A stretch of 23,284 nt of DNA, taken from contig CAZPBC010000032.1 in NCBI GenBank assembly GCA_964584775.1, positions 1 through 23,284 of the forward strand, given 5' to 3'. Source of the stretch: CAZPBC01 sp964584775 (GTDB lineage Bacteria > Chlamydiota > Chlamydiia > Chlamydiales > SLFE01). The notes under the pieces are model-generated. The model was not told where the DNA came from and made no database searches. It saw only the letters and a program-made list of their open reading frames with translations. The position numbers were made by a program, and so were the translations under genes. This document shows positions 14,640 through 21,457 of this stretch, piece by piece (position 1 is the stretch's first letter; each line of letters starts with the position of its first letter).

Positions 14640-15041
14640 ATGGAATTACCACCCACCCACTGCCCAGTCACAACCTCCTCCGTATCAGCAGGTTTTGCAA
14701 ATGTCGGCTCAGATGAGATCGAAGACACGCTCAACCTGCATGAGCTGCTTGTCGACCACCCCGCAGCCACCTTTTTTATCCGGGTTGAAGGAGAGTCGAT
14801 GCGAGGAGCTTCCATCCAGCCTGACGACATTCTCGTTGTGGACCGCTCCCTTGAACCCAAGCCTGGACGGATTATCATCGCCCTGATCGAAGGCGAGTTC
14901 ACGGTCAAGAGGCTCGTGCAACGAGGAGAAACCTATTTTTTGGCTGCTGAAAACCCCAACTACCCAGACCTCCCCCTGACCAAAGAGCTCGACTTCCAGG
15001 TTTGGGGTGTCGTCACCTACATCATCCATAAAGCGACTTAA
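14640..15041 (+). CDS. umuD: DNA polymerase V accessory subunit UmuD (self-cleaving S24 peptidase)
   Basis: A 133-residue protein. UmuD cleaves itself when bound to RecA-DNA filaments, and the processed dimer joins UmuC to form translesion polymerase V. The cleavage site is Ala17-Gly18 (SAGF), the nucleophile Ser53 (GESMRGA) and the general base Lys90 (EFTVKRLV). Spacings of 36 and 37 residues equal those of E. coli UmuD (24, 60, 97). It is 3 bp from umuC. The start ATG lacks a good Shine-Dalgarno. I see no E. coli-type LexA box (CTGT-N8-ACAG) in 14546-14639, so its regulation is unclear. The repeat element ends 94 bp upstream. Confidence 0.93.
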   Translation: MELPPTHCPVTTSSVSAGFANVGSDEIEDTLNLHELLVDHPAATFFIRVEGESMRGASIQPDDILVVDRSLEPKPGRIIIALIEGEFTVKRLVQRGETYFLAAENPNYPDLPLTKELDFQVWGVVTYIIHKAT

Positions 15042-15044
15042 GCT

Positions 15045-16292
15045 ATGTTTGCCCTTTTCGACTGTAACAACTTCTTTGTCTCATGTGAGCGCGTCTTCAA
15101 CGGCAAGCTGCGTGGCCCTGTTGTGGTACTTTCCAACAACGACGGCTGCGTCGTCGCTCGCTCGAAGGAGGCCAAGGCGATGGGAGTGCCGATGGGAGCC
15201 CCTCATTTTGAGTGGAGAGAGGCCTTTGAGCGTGCAGGAGTCCATGCCCTCTCCTCAAATTTCACCCTCTACCGCGACATGTCGCGTCGCGTGATGGAGG
15301 TGATCCGGAGCTTTTCTCCTGATGTCGAAGTTTACTCCGTCGATGAAGCCTTCATACAGTTCAAAACTCCCCCAAGCGATGAAGAGTTGATGCGAATGAG
15401 GTGGAAAATCCTTCAATGGACGGGCATTCCGGTCTCAATTGGCCTCAGCAAAACAAAAACCCTAGCCAAAGCAGCGAACCACCTCGCCAAAAAAGGAAAT
15501 GGGATCCTTTCCCTACGCACAGCGGAAGAGATTGAAGAGGCACTGAGAAAGTTCCCCCTTGAAGACCTATGGGGGATTGGCAGAAGGCTCTCGCTCAAGC
15601 TGAAACGAAGAGGGCTTCTCTCAGCTTGGGACCTCCGCACAGCCACCCTTCCCTCCATCCGCAAAGAGTTCAATGTCGTTCTCCTCCGTCTGATTGAAGA
15701 GCTGAAGGGACATCCCTGTCTCACTCTTGAGACAGAACCTCCTTCGAATCAAACCCTCCTTTCGTCCCGTTCTTTTGGAGAGCCGATCGCCGACCTAGAC
15801 TCACTGCAGGTGGCCGTTGCTAACCACATCGATATCGCGACAAAAAAACTGCGCGAAATGGAGCTCAAGGCCACTTACCTGATGGTCTTCCTGATCGAAA
15901 ACCGCCGCGTCGAAAACCGCTACCCCACCATGCAACGCGCCCTCACTCTCACCACACCCAGCTCCTACACCCCAGAGTTAACTTCACATGCTAAAGAGCT
16001 CACAGAAGCGCTCTTTCAGACTGGAAAAACCTACCGAAAAGCGGGAATTTTCTTCGACGGACTTGTCCCCGAAAAAACGATCCAAGGAGACCTTTTTGGT
16101 GAGAATTTAGACGCCGTAGAAAAGAAAGAGCAGATCATGCAGGTCGTTGACGAAATCCAGAAAAAGTGGGGGAAAAAGAGCGTTCAATTCGCCGGTCAAT
16201 TTAGCCTTAAAGAAGAGTGGCGAGTGAAAAAAAATTACAGCTCACCCCACTACACCACGTCGTGGAATGAGCTGCTGAAAGTAAAGGTGTAG
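15045..16292 (+). CDS. umuC: Y-family DNA polymerase V catalytic subunit UmuC
   Basis: A 415-residue error-prone polymerase that copies past DNA lesions together with UmuD'2 and RecA. Asp6 (FALFDCNNFF) and Asp100-Glu101 (YSVDEAF) are the metal-binding catalytic residues, at nearly E. coli numbering. The palm/fingers segment VVVLSNNDGCVVARS and the helix-hairpin-helix-like DLWGIGRRLSLKLKRRGL follow, then the little-finger domain. A QGDLF sequence near the C-terminus fits the QxxLF sliding-clamp binding motif. It starts 3 bp after the umuD stop without its own Shine-Dalgarno, which suggests translational coupling. It ends 8 bp from a convergent gene. Full length and apparently intact. Confidence 0.94.
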   Translation: MFALFDCNNFFVSCERVFNGKLRGPVVVLSNNDGCVVARSKEAKAMGVPMGAPHFEWREAFERAGVHALSSNFTLYRDMSRRVMEVIRSFSPDVEVYSVDEAFIQFKTPPSDEELMRMRWKILQWTGIPVSIGLSKTKTLAKAANHLAKKGNGILSLRTAEEIEEALRKFPLEDLWGIGRRLSLKLKRRGLLSAWDLRTATLPSIRKEFNVVLLRLIEELKGHPCLTLETEPPSNQTLLSSRSFGEPIADLDSLQVAVANHIDIATKKLREMELKATYLMVFLIENRRVENRYPTMQRALTLTTPSSYTPELTSHAKELTEALFQTGKTYRKAGIFFDGLVPEKTIQGDLFGENLDAVEKKEQIMQVVDEIQKKWGKKSVQFAGQFSLKEEWRVKKNYSSPHYTTSWNELLKVKV

Positions 16293-16300
16293 CCAGCTAG

Positions 16301-17605
16301 TTACGAAAGGATGCTAGCCCCGAAGCTGGTGACACGGAAGATTTGTTCATCTCCGAACATCGCGTGTTCAACAAAACCCGCCTGATACAGCCGCTCAAAG
16401 ATGATGTCATGGATAAACTCTTTCTCGACCTCTGAATACTCAGGAAAAACATATCTCCAACGCTTTCCTTTTCGTTCCAGAGAAACAGAGCTTTTGCCGG
16501 CAATCGGAGAGACCTGCGCCTTAAAGAAGTCATTGAAAGAGACCCATCCAAAATGGATGAAAGTTTTCAGCCCTCTCTCCACCATGCAGGCGTTCACCTC
16601 AGTGTAAAGCTGAGGGTGTCGATCGCGTTTTTCCATACTTTTCAGGGAAATACGGTAGAGAAACAGCGCTTTTTCTTCATTCGAAAGCCCCATCCACTCC
16701 TTTGCAAGGTCTGTCAAACGCCCAGCAGAGACGAATTGATAAGCAACAGCGGTTTCAGCAAGAGGATGTGAGGGATCAATCACCTTAGCACTTAAGTGGG
16801 CATGGAGCTGCTCAATGAAGGAGAAGGGCTGCTCTTCCTTGTCCATCACAGAGGGATCTTTGATCGGTGCAGCAGCTACAGCTCGCTGTCTTGTAAGATA
16901 GTTTCTCCACTCTGTGAGTGGAAGGATTTTCCGTGCACGCTTGCTGCCTACCATCGGAAAGTAGACGAAACCGACAAGGTGATACTCAAGAATCAGAGCA
17001 CGCTCTAAAAACTCATCGATCGTCAGTTCATGCTTTTGGCAGAGCAGATCGGCATCAATCTCAGAACCAGGGTGGGTGAGGGTATGCTGACGCACCTCTT
17101 CAAGAAAAGGGTCTTCCCATTGAATTTCTTGAAGGTAGCGGGTGTAAACCTCAGGAGTTTGAAAATAGCGCTCTACGATCGAATCGATTAGATAGTCAGC
17201 TAGGCAGTTTGTCGTGTACCAATTCGCAAGAACGTGGAGAGGAACCTTATTTTTGAATAAGGAAATGGCATAGGAGATATCTGGTGAAAAATCCTCTTGA
17301 AAGGCCTGCAGATGCAGCTCAAAATTCTTTCTCATCTCCTTGTTCACCTGCGCAAAGTCATCGCTATACTTCAGGAGACCGGCTGGGACCAGCTTGTCGA
17401 GAAGATCGATCACGCTCTTCACAGAGACATGGGCGGTATCTGCAAGAGCCTGTACGGAGAAGTTCGGAGATCCATCAACGATTTCTGTGAGGATCTCTAC
17501 TTCACGGGTATCGAGAGTTAGCAAAAGTCTGCGACAATCGACTTCGCGCTGCCACTCCTCTTCCGAGAGCGGAGCCTTATCCTTGATCTGAACAGCAAGA
17601 TTCAT
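16301..17605 (-). CDS. Unrecognised 434-aa protein with terminal winged-helix-like domains
   Basis: I cannot assign a family. Residues about 31-82 (EVEILTEIVDG...VQALADTAHVSVKSVIDLLDKLVPAGLLKY) have the helix-turn-helix-wing rhythm of a winged-helix domain. The last 50 residues (VEKEFIHDIIFERLYQAGFVEHAMFGDEQIFRVTSFGASIL) look like a second one. Between them is a helical region rich in aromatic and acidic residues. There is no signal peptide or membrane segment. It is monocistronic, convergent with umuC and divergent from the first MFS gene. The start ATG 17605 has no Shine-Dalgarno. A DNA-binding or regulatory role is plausible. The helicase_C_3 (XPB-like) domain family ends in a similar way, but the resemblance is too weak to call. 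Confidence 0.65.
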   Translation of the reverse strand: MNLAVQIKDKAPLSEEEWQREVDCRRLLLTLDTREVEILTEIVDGSPNFSVQALADTAHVSVKSVIDLLDKLVPAGLLKYSDDFAQVNKEMRKNFELHLQAFQEDFSPDISYAISLFKNKVPLHVLANWYTTNCLADYLIDSIVERYFQTPEVYTRYLQEIQWEDPFLEEVRQHTLTHPGSEIDADLLCQKHELTIDEFLERALILEYHLVGFVYFPMVGSKRARKILPLTEWRNYLTRQRAVAAAPIKDPSVMDKEEQPFSFIEQLHAHLSAKVIDPSHPLAETAVAYQFVSAGRLTDLAKEWMGLSNEEKALFLYRISLKSMEKRDRHPQLYTEVNACMVERGLKTFIHFGWVSFNDFFKAQVSPIAGKSSVSLERKGKRWRYVFPEYSEVEKEFIHDIIFERLYQAGFVEHAMFGDEQIFRVTSFGASILS

Positions 17606-17723
17606 CAGTTATTAGTTAGGTTTGTGTATTTTCAATAATTTTTGGGGCTGAAGCTGCTTCTATCATAGATAAACTCAACAATCTCAACAAGTAAATTAAT
17701 TGCTTAAATTAGTTAAATTTATG

Positions 17724-17753
17724 TTGTAATTTATGATCTCACGCTATTATACT
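17724..17753 (+). promoter_or_regulatory. Candidate promoter of the first MFS gene
   Basis: TTGTAA (17724-17729) and TATACT (17748-17753) are 18 bases apart, 28 bases before ATG 17782, in an A/T-rich divergent region. No riboswitch-like sequence is seen in this leader, unlike that of the downstream paralogue. Confidence 0.4.
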
Positions 17754-17781
17754 CTGCGCTTCTTAAAGACGGGGACGAAAA

Positions 17782-19044
17782 ATGAGAAAAAAAGCACTTC
17801 TTAGCTGCTTCATCGGAAACCTTTTCGACCACTACGACACCGCAGTCTTCGCTCTGATTGCTCCCTTCATTGCGCGTGAGTTTTTCCCTCACGACACCCC
17901 CCTCATCCAGCTGATCAAGGCCTATGCCATCCTTCCCCTTGGAATGGTTGCACGCCCGTTTGGAGCGTGGTTCTTTGGTCGCTTAGCTGACAGAAAAGGA
18001 CGCCAAACGACGCTCTTCTACACACTCAGCTCCATGGGACTCATTTCGTTTTGTATGGCGATCCTTCCTGGTTACGAAAGGATCGGTGTGATCGCTCCCA
18101 CTCTTCTGCTTCTCTTCCGTTTACTTCAAAATTTCTTTACTGCAGGAGAGACGATGCCGGGAGCCATCTTTGTTCTCGAAAGAACAAAAGACCATCGTAG
18201 AAATTTTTTCAGTAGCCTCTATAGCTGCTCAACATTGGGAGGAATCCTGTTTGCCTCCCTTCTGGTCTCTCTCTTCTCGCATTACAACCTGATTGAGACT
18301 GGTTGGCGACTGCTCTTCCTACTGGGTGTCGCGACAGCACTGTTTGGCGCTATCCTGCGGAAAACCGTCAAAAAGGAGTTCACTGAACTCTCCGAACCAA
18401 AGCTCACCGACCCCCTGAAAAACCGCTGGAACCACTGCTGGACAGTCAAAGGAAAGGTATTCAAGCTCGCCCTGATTTCAAGCTTTTACTATAGCACCTA
18501 TCAAATTGGAATTATCTTTTTAAACGGCTTTGCACCTAAGGTCTCCCATGTCACCCAAGGGGAGATGTCCATCCTTACGACGTATCTGCTGTTTTTTCCA
18601 TTTCTCCTCTTGCCTTTCATTGGGTACTTTATCTCCTCAGAGTGGCGTGAAACTTGGATGAAAGGGGCCTGTTTAGTCGCTGCCTTGATCAGCCCTGTGG
18701 CTCTCTACTCCCTCTCAGAAAGTAGCTACTCCGGTGTCGTGCTGATTCGCTTGTTTTACATGCTCCTCTGGATGGCTTTCTCAAGTACCATCCACGCCTG
18801 GTATTTCGATGAGGTCGATAAGGAACATCGCACAGAAGTTTTGAGCTTCTCGTATGCAATCGGCAGCCAAACCATTGGCGGATGGATTGGACCTATGATC
18901 CTCTTGATCTACGAAAGGACCGGTTCCCTAGCTCTCACATCGATTCCTTACTGCTTGACTGCCCTCTGTGTCTTTTTCGCTCTTCATCTCTACCAGAGAG
19001 CCCCTGCGCCACGTCTCGCGTCCCCAGAAGTTTCCTTGTCATAA
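17782..19044 (+). CDS. MFS transporter, ProP/MHS-like; paralogue of the TPP-riboswitch transporter
   Basis: A 420-residue protein with about 12 membrane segments. The MFS loop 2-3 motif is GRLADRKGRQTT (66-77), and RLLQNFFTAGE matches the metabolite:H+ symporter signature (RLLQGFSAGGE in ProP/KgtP). It is a tandem duplicate of the next gene: long blocks are shared, such as GNLFDHYDTA, KAYAILPLGM, ARPFGAWFFGRLAD and NFFSSLYSCSTLGGIL. By eye the N-terminal 200 residues are over half identical. GGGGA precedes ATG 17782. The substrate is unknown; it may be the same as, or related to, that of the riboswitch-controlled copy, but this gene has its own promoter and no THI box. Confidence 0.85.
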   Translation: MRKKALLSCFIGNLFDHYDTAVFALIAPFIAREFFPHDTPLIQLIKAYAILPLGMVARPFGAWFFGRLADRKGRQTTLFYTLSSMGLISFCMAILPGYERIGVIAPTLLLLFRLLQNFFTAGETMPGAIFVLERTKDHRRNFFSSLYSCSTLGGILFASLLVSLFSHYNLIETGWRLLFLLGVATALFGAILRKTVKKEFTELSEPKLTDPLKNRWNHCWTVKGKVFKLALISSFYYSTYQIGIIFLNGFAPKVSHVTQGEMSILTTYLLFFPFLLLPFIGYFISSEWRETWMKGACLVAALISPVALYSLSESSYSGVVLIRLFYMLLWMAFSSTIHAWYFDEVDKEHRTEVLSFSYAIGSQTIGGWIGPMILLIYERTGSLALTSIPYCLTALCVFFALHLYQRAPAPRLASPEVSLS

Positions 19045-19071
19045 ATGCCGCTGCACACTTAAAATTGTTGG

Positions 19072-19165
19072 GCAACTCACCAGGGGTGCCATTGAGAATG
19101 GCTGAGAGGTAAATAGCCAACCCTTACACCTGATCAGGTTAGAACCTGCGTAGGAAGTGTGATAA
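19072..19165 (+). promoter_or_regulatory. TPP riboswitch (THI element) in the leader of the second MFS gene
   Basis: The conserved THI-box blocks appear in order: ACTCACCAGGGGTGCC (19075-19090), GGCTGAGA (19100-19107), ACCCTTACACCTGATCAGGTTAG (about 19119-19141) and AACCTGCGTAGGAAGTG (19143-19159). These are the P1/P2/P4 strands and the two TPP-contacting internal loops of the aptamer. P1 is short (CAC with GTG). TPP riboswitches turn genes for thiamine synthesis or uptake off when TPP is plentiful. It lies between two MFS genes, 28 bp after the first one's stop, and governs the second. The downstream platform suggests translational control. Confidence 0.92.
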
Positions 19166-19168
19166 AGT

Positions 19169-19262
19169 CATAGGAATCTCCTGTGGTCTTTGCGGTGGGT
19201 ATAGACGTTAACCCGGATATTTCATGAGATCGTTCATGAATGTTCCAGGCTAAAAACAGGAG
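19169..19262 (+). promoter_or_regulatory. Proposed expression platform: anti-SD segment and SD of the MFS gene
   Basis: CTCCTGT at 19178-19184 is the exact complement of ACAGGAG at 19256-19262, which includes the Shine-Dalgarno (AGGAG 8 bases before ATG 19271). The same CTCCTGT can instead fold locally as CATAGGA-ATC-TCCTGTG (19169-19185, 7 pairs with one G-U), which would free the ribosome site. No U-run follows either hairpin, so a terminator mechanism is not supported. Which fold TPP favours cannot be deduced by eye. Confidence 0.45.
19209..19252. repeat. 40-bp TA-flanked inverted-repeat element inside the riboswitch leader
   Basis: The left arm 19211-19227 matches the family arm at 15 of 17 positions, and the right arm 19234-19250 at 14 of 17. 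TA flanks both ends (19209-19210 and 19251-19252). With only 6 bases between the arms it would be a stable hairpin in RNA. It lies between the TPP aptamer and the Shine-Dalgarno sequence. Confidence 0.6.
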
Positions 19263-19270
19263 TGATCCAC

Positions 19271-20521
19271 ATGCAAAAAAAAGCGCGCTTTAGCTGCTTT
19301 CTCGGCAATCTTTTTGACCACTACGATACCGCCCTCTTCGCTTTATTAGCCCCCTATATCGCCAAGGATTTCTTTCCTTCGGACACCCCGCTTATCCAAC
19401 TCTTTAAAGCGTATGCCATCTTGCCACTTGGGATGATCGCCCGCCCATTCGGAGCGTGGTTTTTCGGCCGTCTTGCCGACATAAGAGGTAAGGGCGTGAC
19501 CCTCTTCTATACCCTCTTTTTTATGGGCTTGATTTCTCTTCTCATGGCACTCCTTCCAACCAGCCATGACATTGGCCCTCTCGCTGCAGTGATCCTTCTC
19601 GCCCTCCGACTACTACAAAACTTCTTCACTGCTGGAGAGACTGTCCCCGGATCCGTTTTCATCCTAGAGAGGACAGAAGAGTCTCGCCGCAACTTTTTCA
19701 GTAGCCTCTACAGCTGCTCCACTTTAGGAGGCATTCTTCTCGCCTCAGCATTTGTCTCCCTCCTTTCCTATTTTAATGCAGTGGAGACGGGATGGAGATT
19801 TCTCTTCCTTCTGGGTGCAGGCACCGCCTTCGTTGGTGTACAATTACGGAGGAGGACCCACCAAGAGATTGAGAACTATCCGAAAGGCCTCACTAAAACC
19901 CATGACAAAGAACACTGGCTGTATTCTTGGAAAGCACGAAAAACAGTGCTAAAAATCGCTCTATTCACAGGATTCTCCTATAGTACGTATCAAATTGCCA
20001 TCATCTTTTCAGCGGGATTTGTGCCGACAATCTCCTCCGTTTCACTTGAACAGATGTCTCTGTTGACAACGGGTCTATTGATCTTCGACATGCTACTTCT
20101 TCCTTTTATGGGCTTCTATATTACAAAAGAAAGGCAAGAGACTTGGATGAAAACTGCCACTCTCGCAGCAGCTTTTGGTGGCCCTCTCCTCTTCTCCCTC
20201 CTCCCTTTAGGTAGCTACAGCGATGTAGCTCTGGTTCGGTTCTGTTTTGTTCTGATCGGAATGGCTTTTTCTTTTTCCCTAGGAGCATGGTGCTTTGATC
20301 AGGAAAAAAGTCCGCACCGTACTGAGGTCTTGAGTATCGCAAATGCCCTCGGGAGCCAAACAATTGGAATCTGGATGGGCCCTCTCACCCTCTATCTTTA
20401 TGAGAAAAGCGGCTCAATCCTTCTCTGCAGCCTCCCTTATAGCTGCACAGCTCTTGTAACTCTTTCCGTCCTCCTCTTAGCTGCAAGACCTCGAGAAGTT
20501 ATTCTCGAAAAATTGTCGTAA
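19271..20521 (+). CDS. TPP-riboswitch-controlled MFS transporter; candidate thiamine (precursor) importer
   Basis: A 416-residue, 12-segment MFS protein of the ProP/MHS-like group, tandem paralogue of the preceding gene. Shared signatures are GRLADIRGKGVT (motif A, less canonical than in its twin: DIRGKG for DRKGRQ) and RLLQNFFTAGE. The ATG at 19271 is chosen over an in-frame GTG at 19262 because AGGAG (19258-19262) is 8 bases upstream of the ATG and overlaps the GTG. Control by a TPP aptamer is the strongest evidence for function: in bacteria such genes serve thiamine synthesis or transport. I infer import of thiamine, a phosphate ester or a pyrimidine precursor across the inner membrane. 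No thiamine synthesis gene is in the window. Confidence 0.85.
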   Translation: MQKKARFSCFLGNLFDHYDTALFALLAPYIAKDFFPSDTPLIQLFKAYAILPLGMIARPFGAWFFGRLADIRGKGVTLFYTLFFMGLISLLMALLPTSHDIGPLAAVILLALRLLQNFFTAGETVPGSVFILERTEESRRNFFSSLYSCSTLGGILLASAFVSLLSYFNAVETGWRFLFLLGAGTAFVGVQLRRRTHQEIENYPKGLTKTHDKEHWLYSWKARKTVLKIALFTGFSYSTYQIAIIFSAGFVPTISSVSLEQMSLLTTGLLIFDMLLLPFMGFYITKERQETWMKTATLAAAFGGPLLFSLLPLGSYSDVALVRFCFVLIGMAFSFSLGAWCFDQEKSPHRTEVLSIANALGSQTIGIWMGPLTLYLYEKSGSILLCSLPYSCTALVTLSVLLLAARPREVILEKLS

Positions 20522-20569
20522 TTCTGTTAAACTTGCTTCATTACTAATTAATAATTGTAGGAGATATCA

Positions 20570-21394
20570 ATGAAAAAATTTCTTTTACCTTTCCTTCTAT
20601 TGGGCACCTTTTGCTTTGCAAACGATGAGACCCCCACCCTCTCCTTAGGAGAACTGATCCCTCGTTCGACTGCCTTCCTTCAGTCTGCAGATATGGAAGA
20701 AGAGGACGAACTCAAAGACTCTCTCAATCAAATTCTTCATGATCTTATTTCGCCTGTATTTGAAGAAAATGGACAGGCTCTCAGTGGCCATATTGATGCC
20801 GTAGAAGTGGTGGACGACCACTTGGGAAAGTGCACCTTTCACTGTGATCTCACCACTGATCAACACACCCTCTCGCTATTTGTTGACCATGCCCACCCGA
20901 TTCTTTTTCCCGAGTCTCCTGATACAACCATCCACACACAACTTTCCCCACTCAATATAAAAGCAAAGGTCGGCAAACATGTGATCGATAAAAAGTTGAT
21001 CCACTATGTGCTCCTAGCAGGGATGATGGATCTAGGCATCCCAAAAGATGCGATCCAGTTGCAAGTGATTAAGTGGGAGCTGAACGACTCCCTCCTCAGA
21101 GAGGCTAAGTTGATCCTCAACCTGGATCTGAGAGGGGTGGGCGTTGAGCACTTCTCTCTCTTTGACCAGCTCAAAATCGACTTCTCTTACCAGAGAGAAA
21201 CCCTCCGTACAGAGGTCGAAGCAAGCTTCAACCCTGAACGCTATCTCGAAGAAATCGAACCGATCACTGATCTACTCGTTGAAGATTTTTACCAGATGCA
21301 GCAAGGCGAAGAGGCCACCCTTGATGGCCTCAAGTCGATCGCTGAACTTCTATCCTCGCTTTTCGTTGAGGTCGAAGGTTTGATCAAGAAATAG
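20570..21394 (+). CDS. Exported hypothetical protein, 274 aa
   Basis: A clear signal peptide MKKFLLPFLLLGTFCFA (cleavage about residue 17, A-ND) shows export through Sec. The Cys at 15 lies inside the hydrophobic core, so a lipoprotein is less likely. The mature part is acidic. A helical stretch (about 40-70) is followed by beta-rich sequence with LSPLNIKAKVGKH and LREAKLILNLDLRGVGVEHF, and an acidic helical C-terminus. I recognise no family; the alternating strand pattern is reminiscent of periplasmic lipid- or membrane-associated proteins, which is weak evidence. AGGAG (20559-20563) precedes ATG 20570 by 6 bases. It starts 48 bp after the MFS gene and could be partly read through from it. 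Confidence 0.75.
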   Translation: MKKFLLPFLLLGTFCFANDETPTLSLGELIPRSTAFLQSADMEEEDELKDSLNQILHDLISPVFEENGQALSGHIDAVEVVDDHLGKCTFHCDLTTDQHTLSLFVDHAHPILFPESPDTTIHTQLSPLNIKAKVGKHVIDKKLIHYVLLAGMMDLGIPKDAIQLQVIKWELNDSLLREAKLILNLDLRGVGVEHFSLFDQLKIDFSYQRETLRTEVEASFNPERYLEEIEPITDLLVEDFYQMQQGEEATLDGLKSIAELLSSLFVEVEGLIKK

Positions 21395-21396
21395 GA

Positions 21397-21437
21397 AAAA
21401 AGCCTCTGGCCTAGCGCATGCGACATGCCTAGGCCAG
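21397..21437 (-). terminator. Rho-independent terminator of the 564-aa gene
   Basis: CTGGCCTAG-C-GCATG (21406-21420) pairs with CATGC-CTAGGCCAG (21424-21437), a 14-pair hairpin with a one-base bulge and a CGA loop. On the minus strand it is followed by AGGCTTTTTTCC, a proper U-run. It starts 20 bases after the end of the 564-residue gene. On the plus strand no T-run follows, so it mainly serves the minus-strand gene. Confidence 0.8.
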
Positions 21438-21457
21438 CCTGAACATCTTGTTGAAGG

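Noticed and set aside
14360..14716. 118-residue plus-strand frame across the 166-bp repeat element, possibly a transposase remnant
   Set aside because: It overlaps umuD out of frame, has no transposase-like motif, and its composition looks non-coding.
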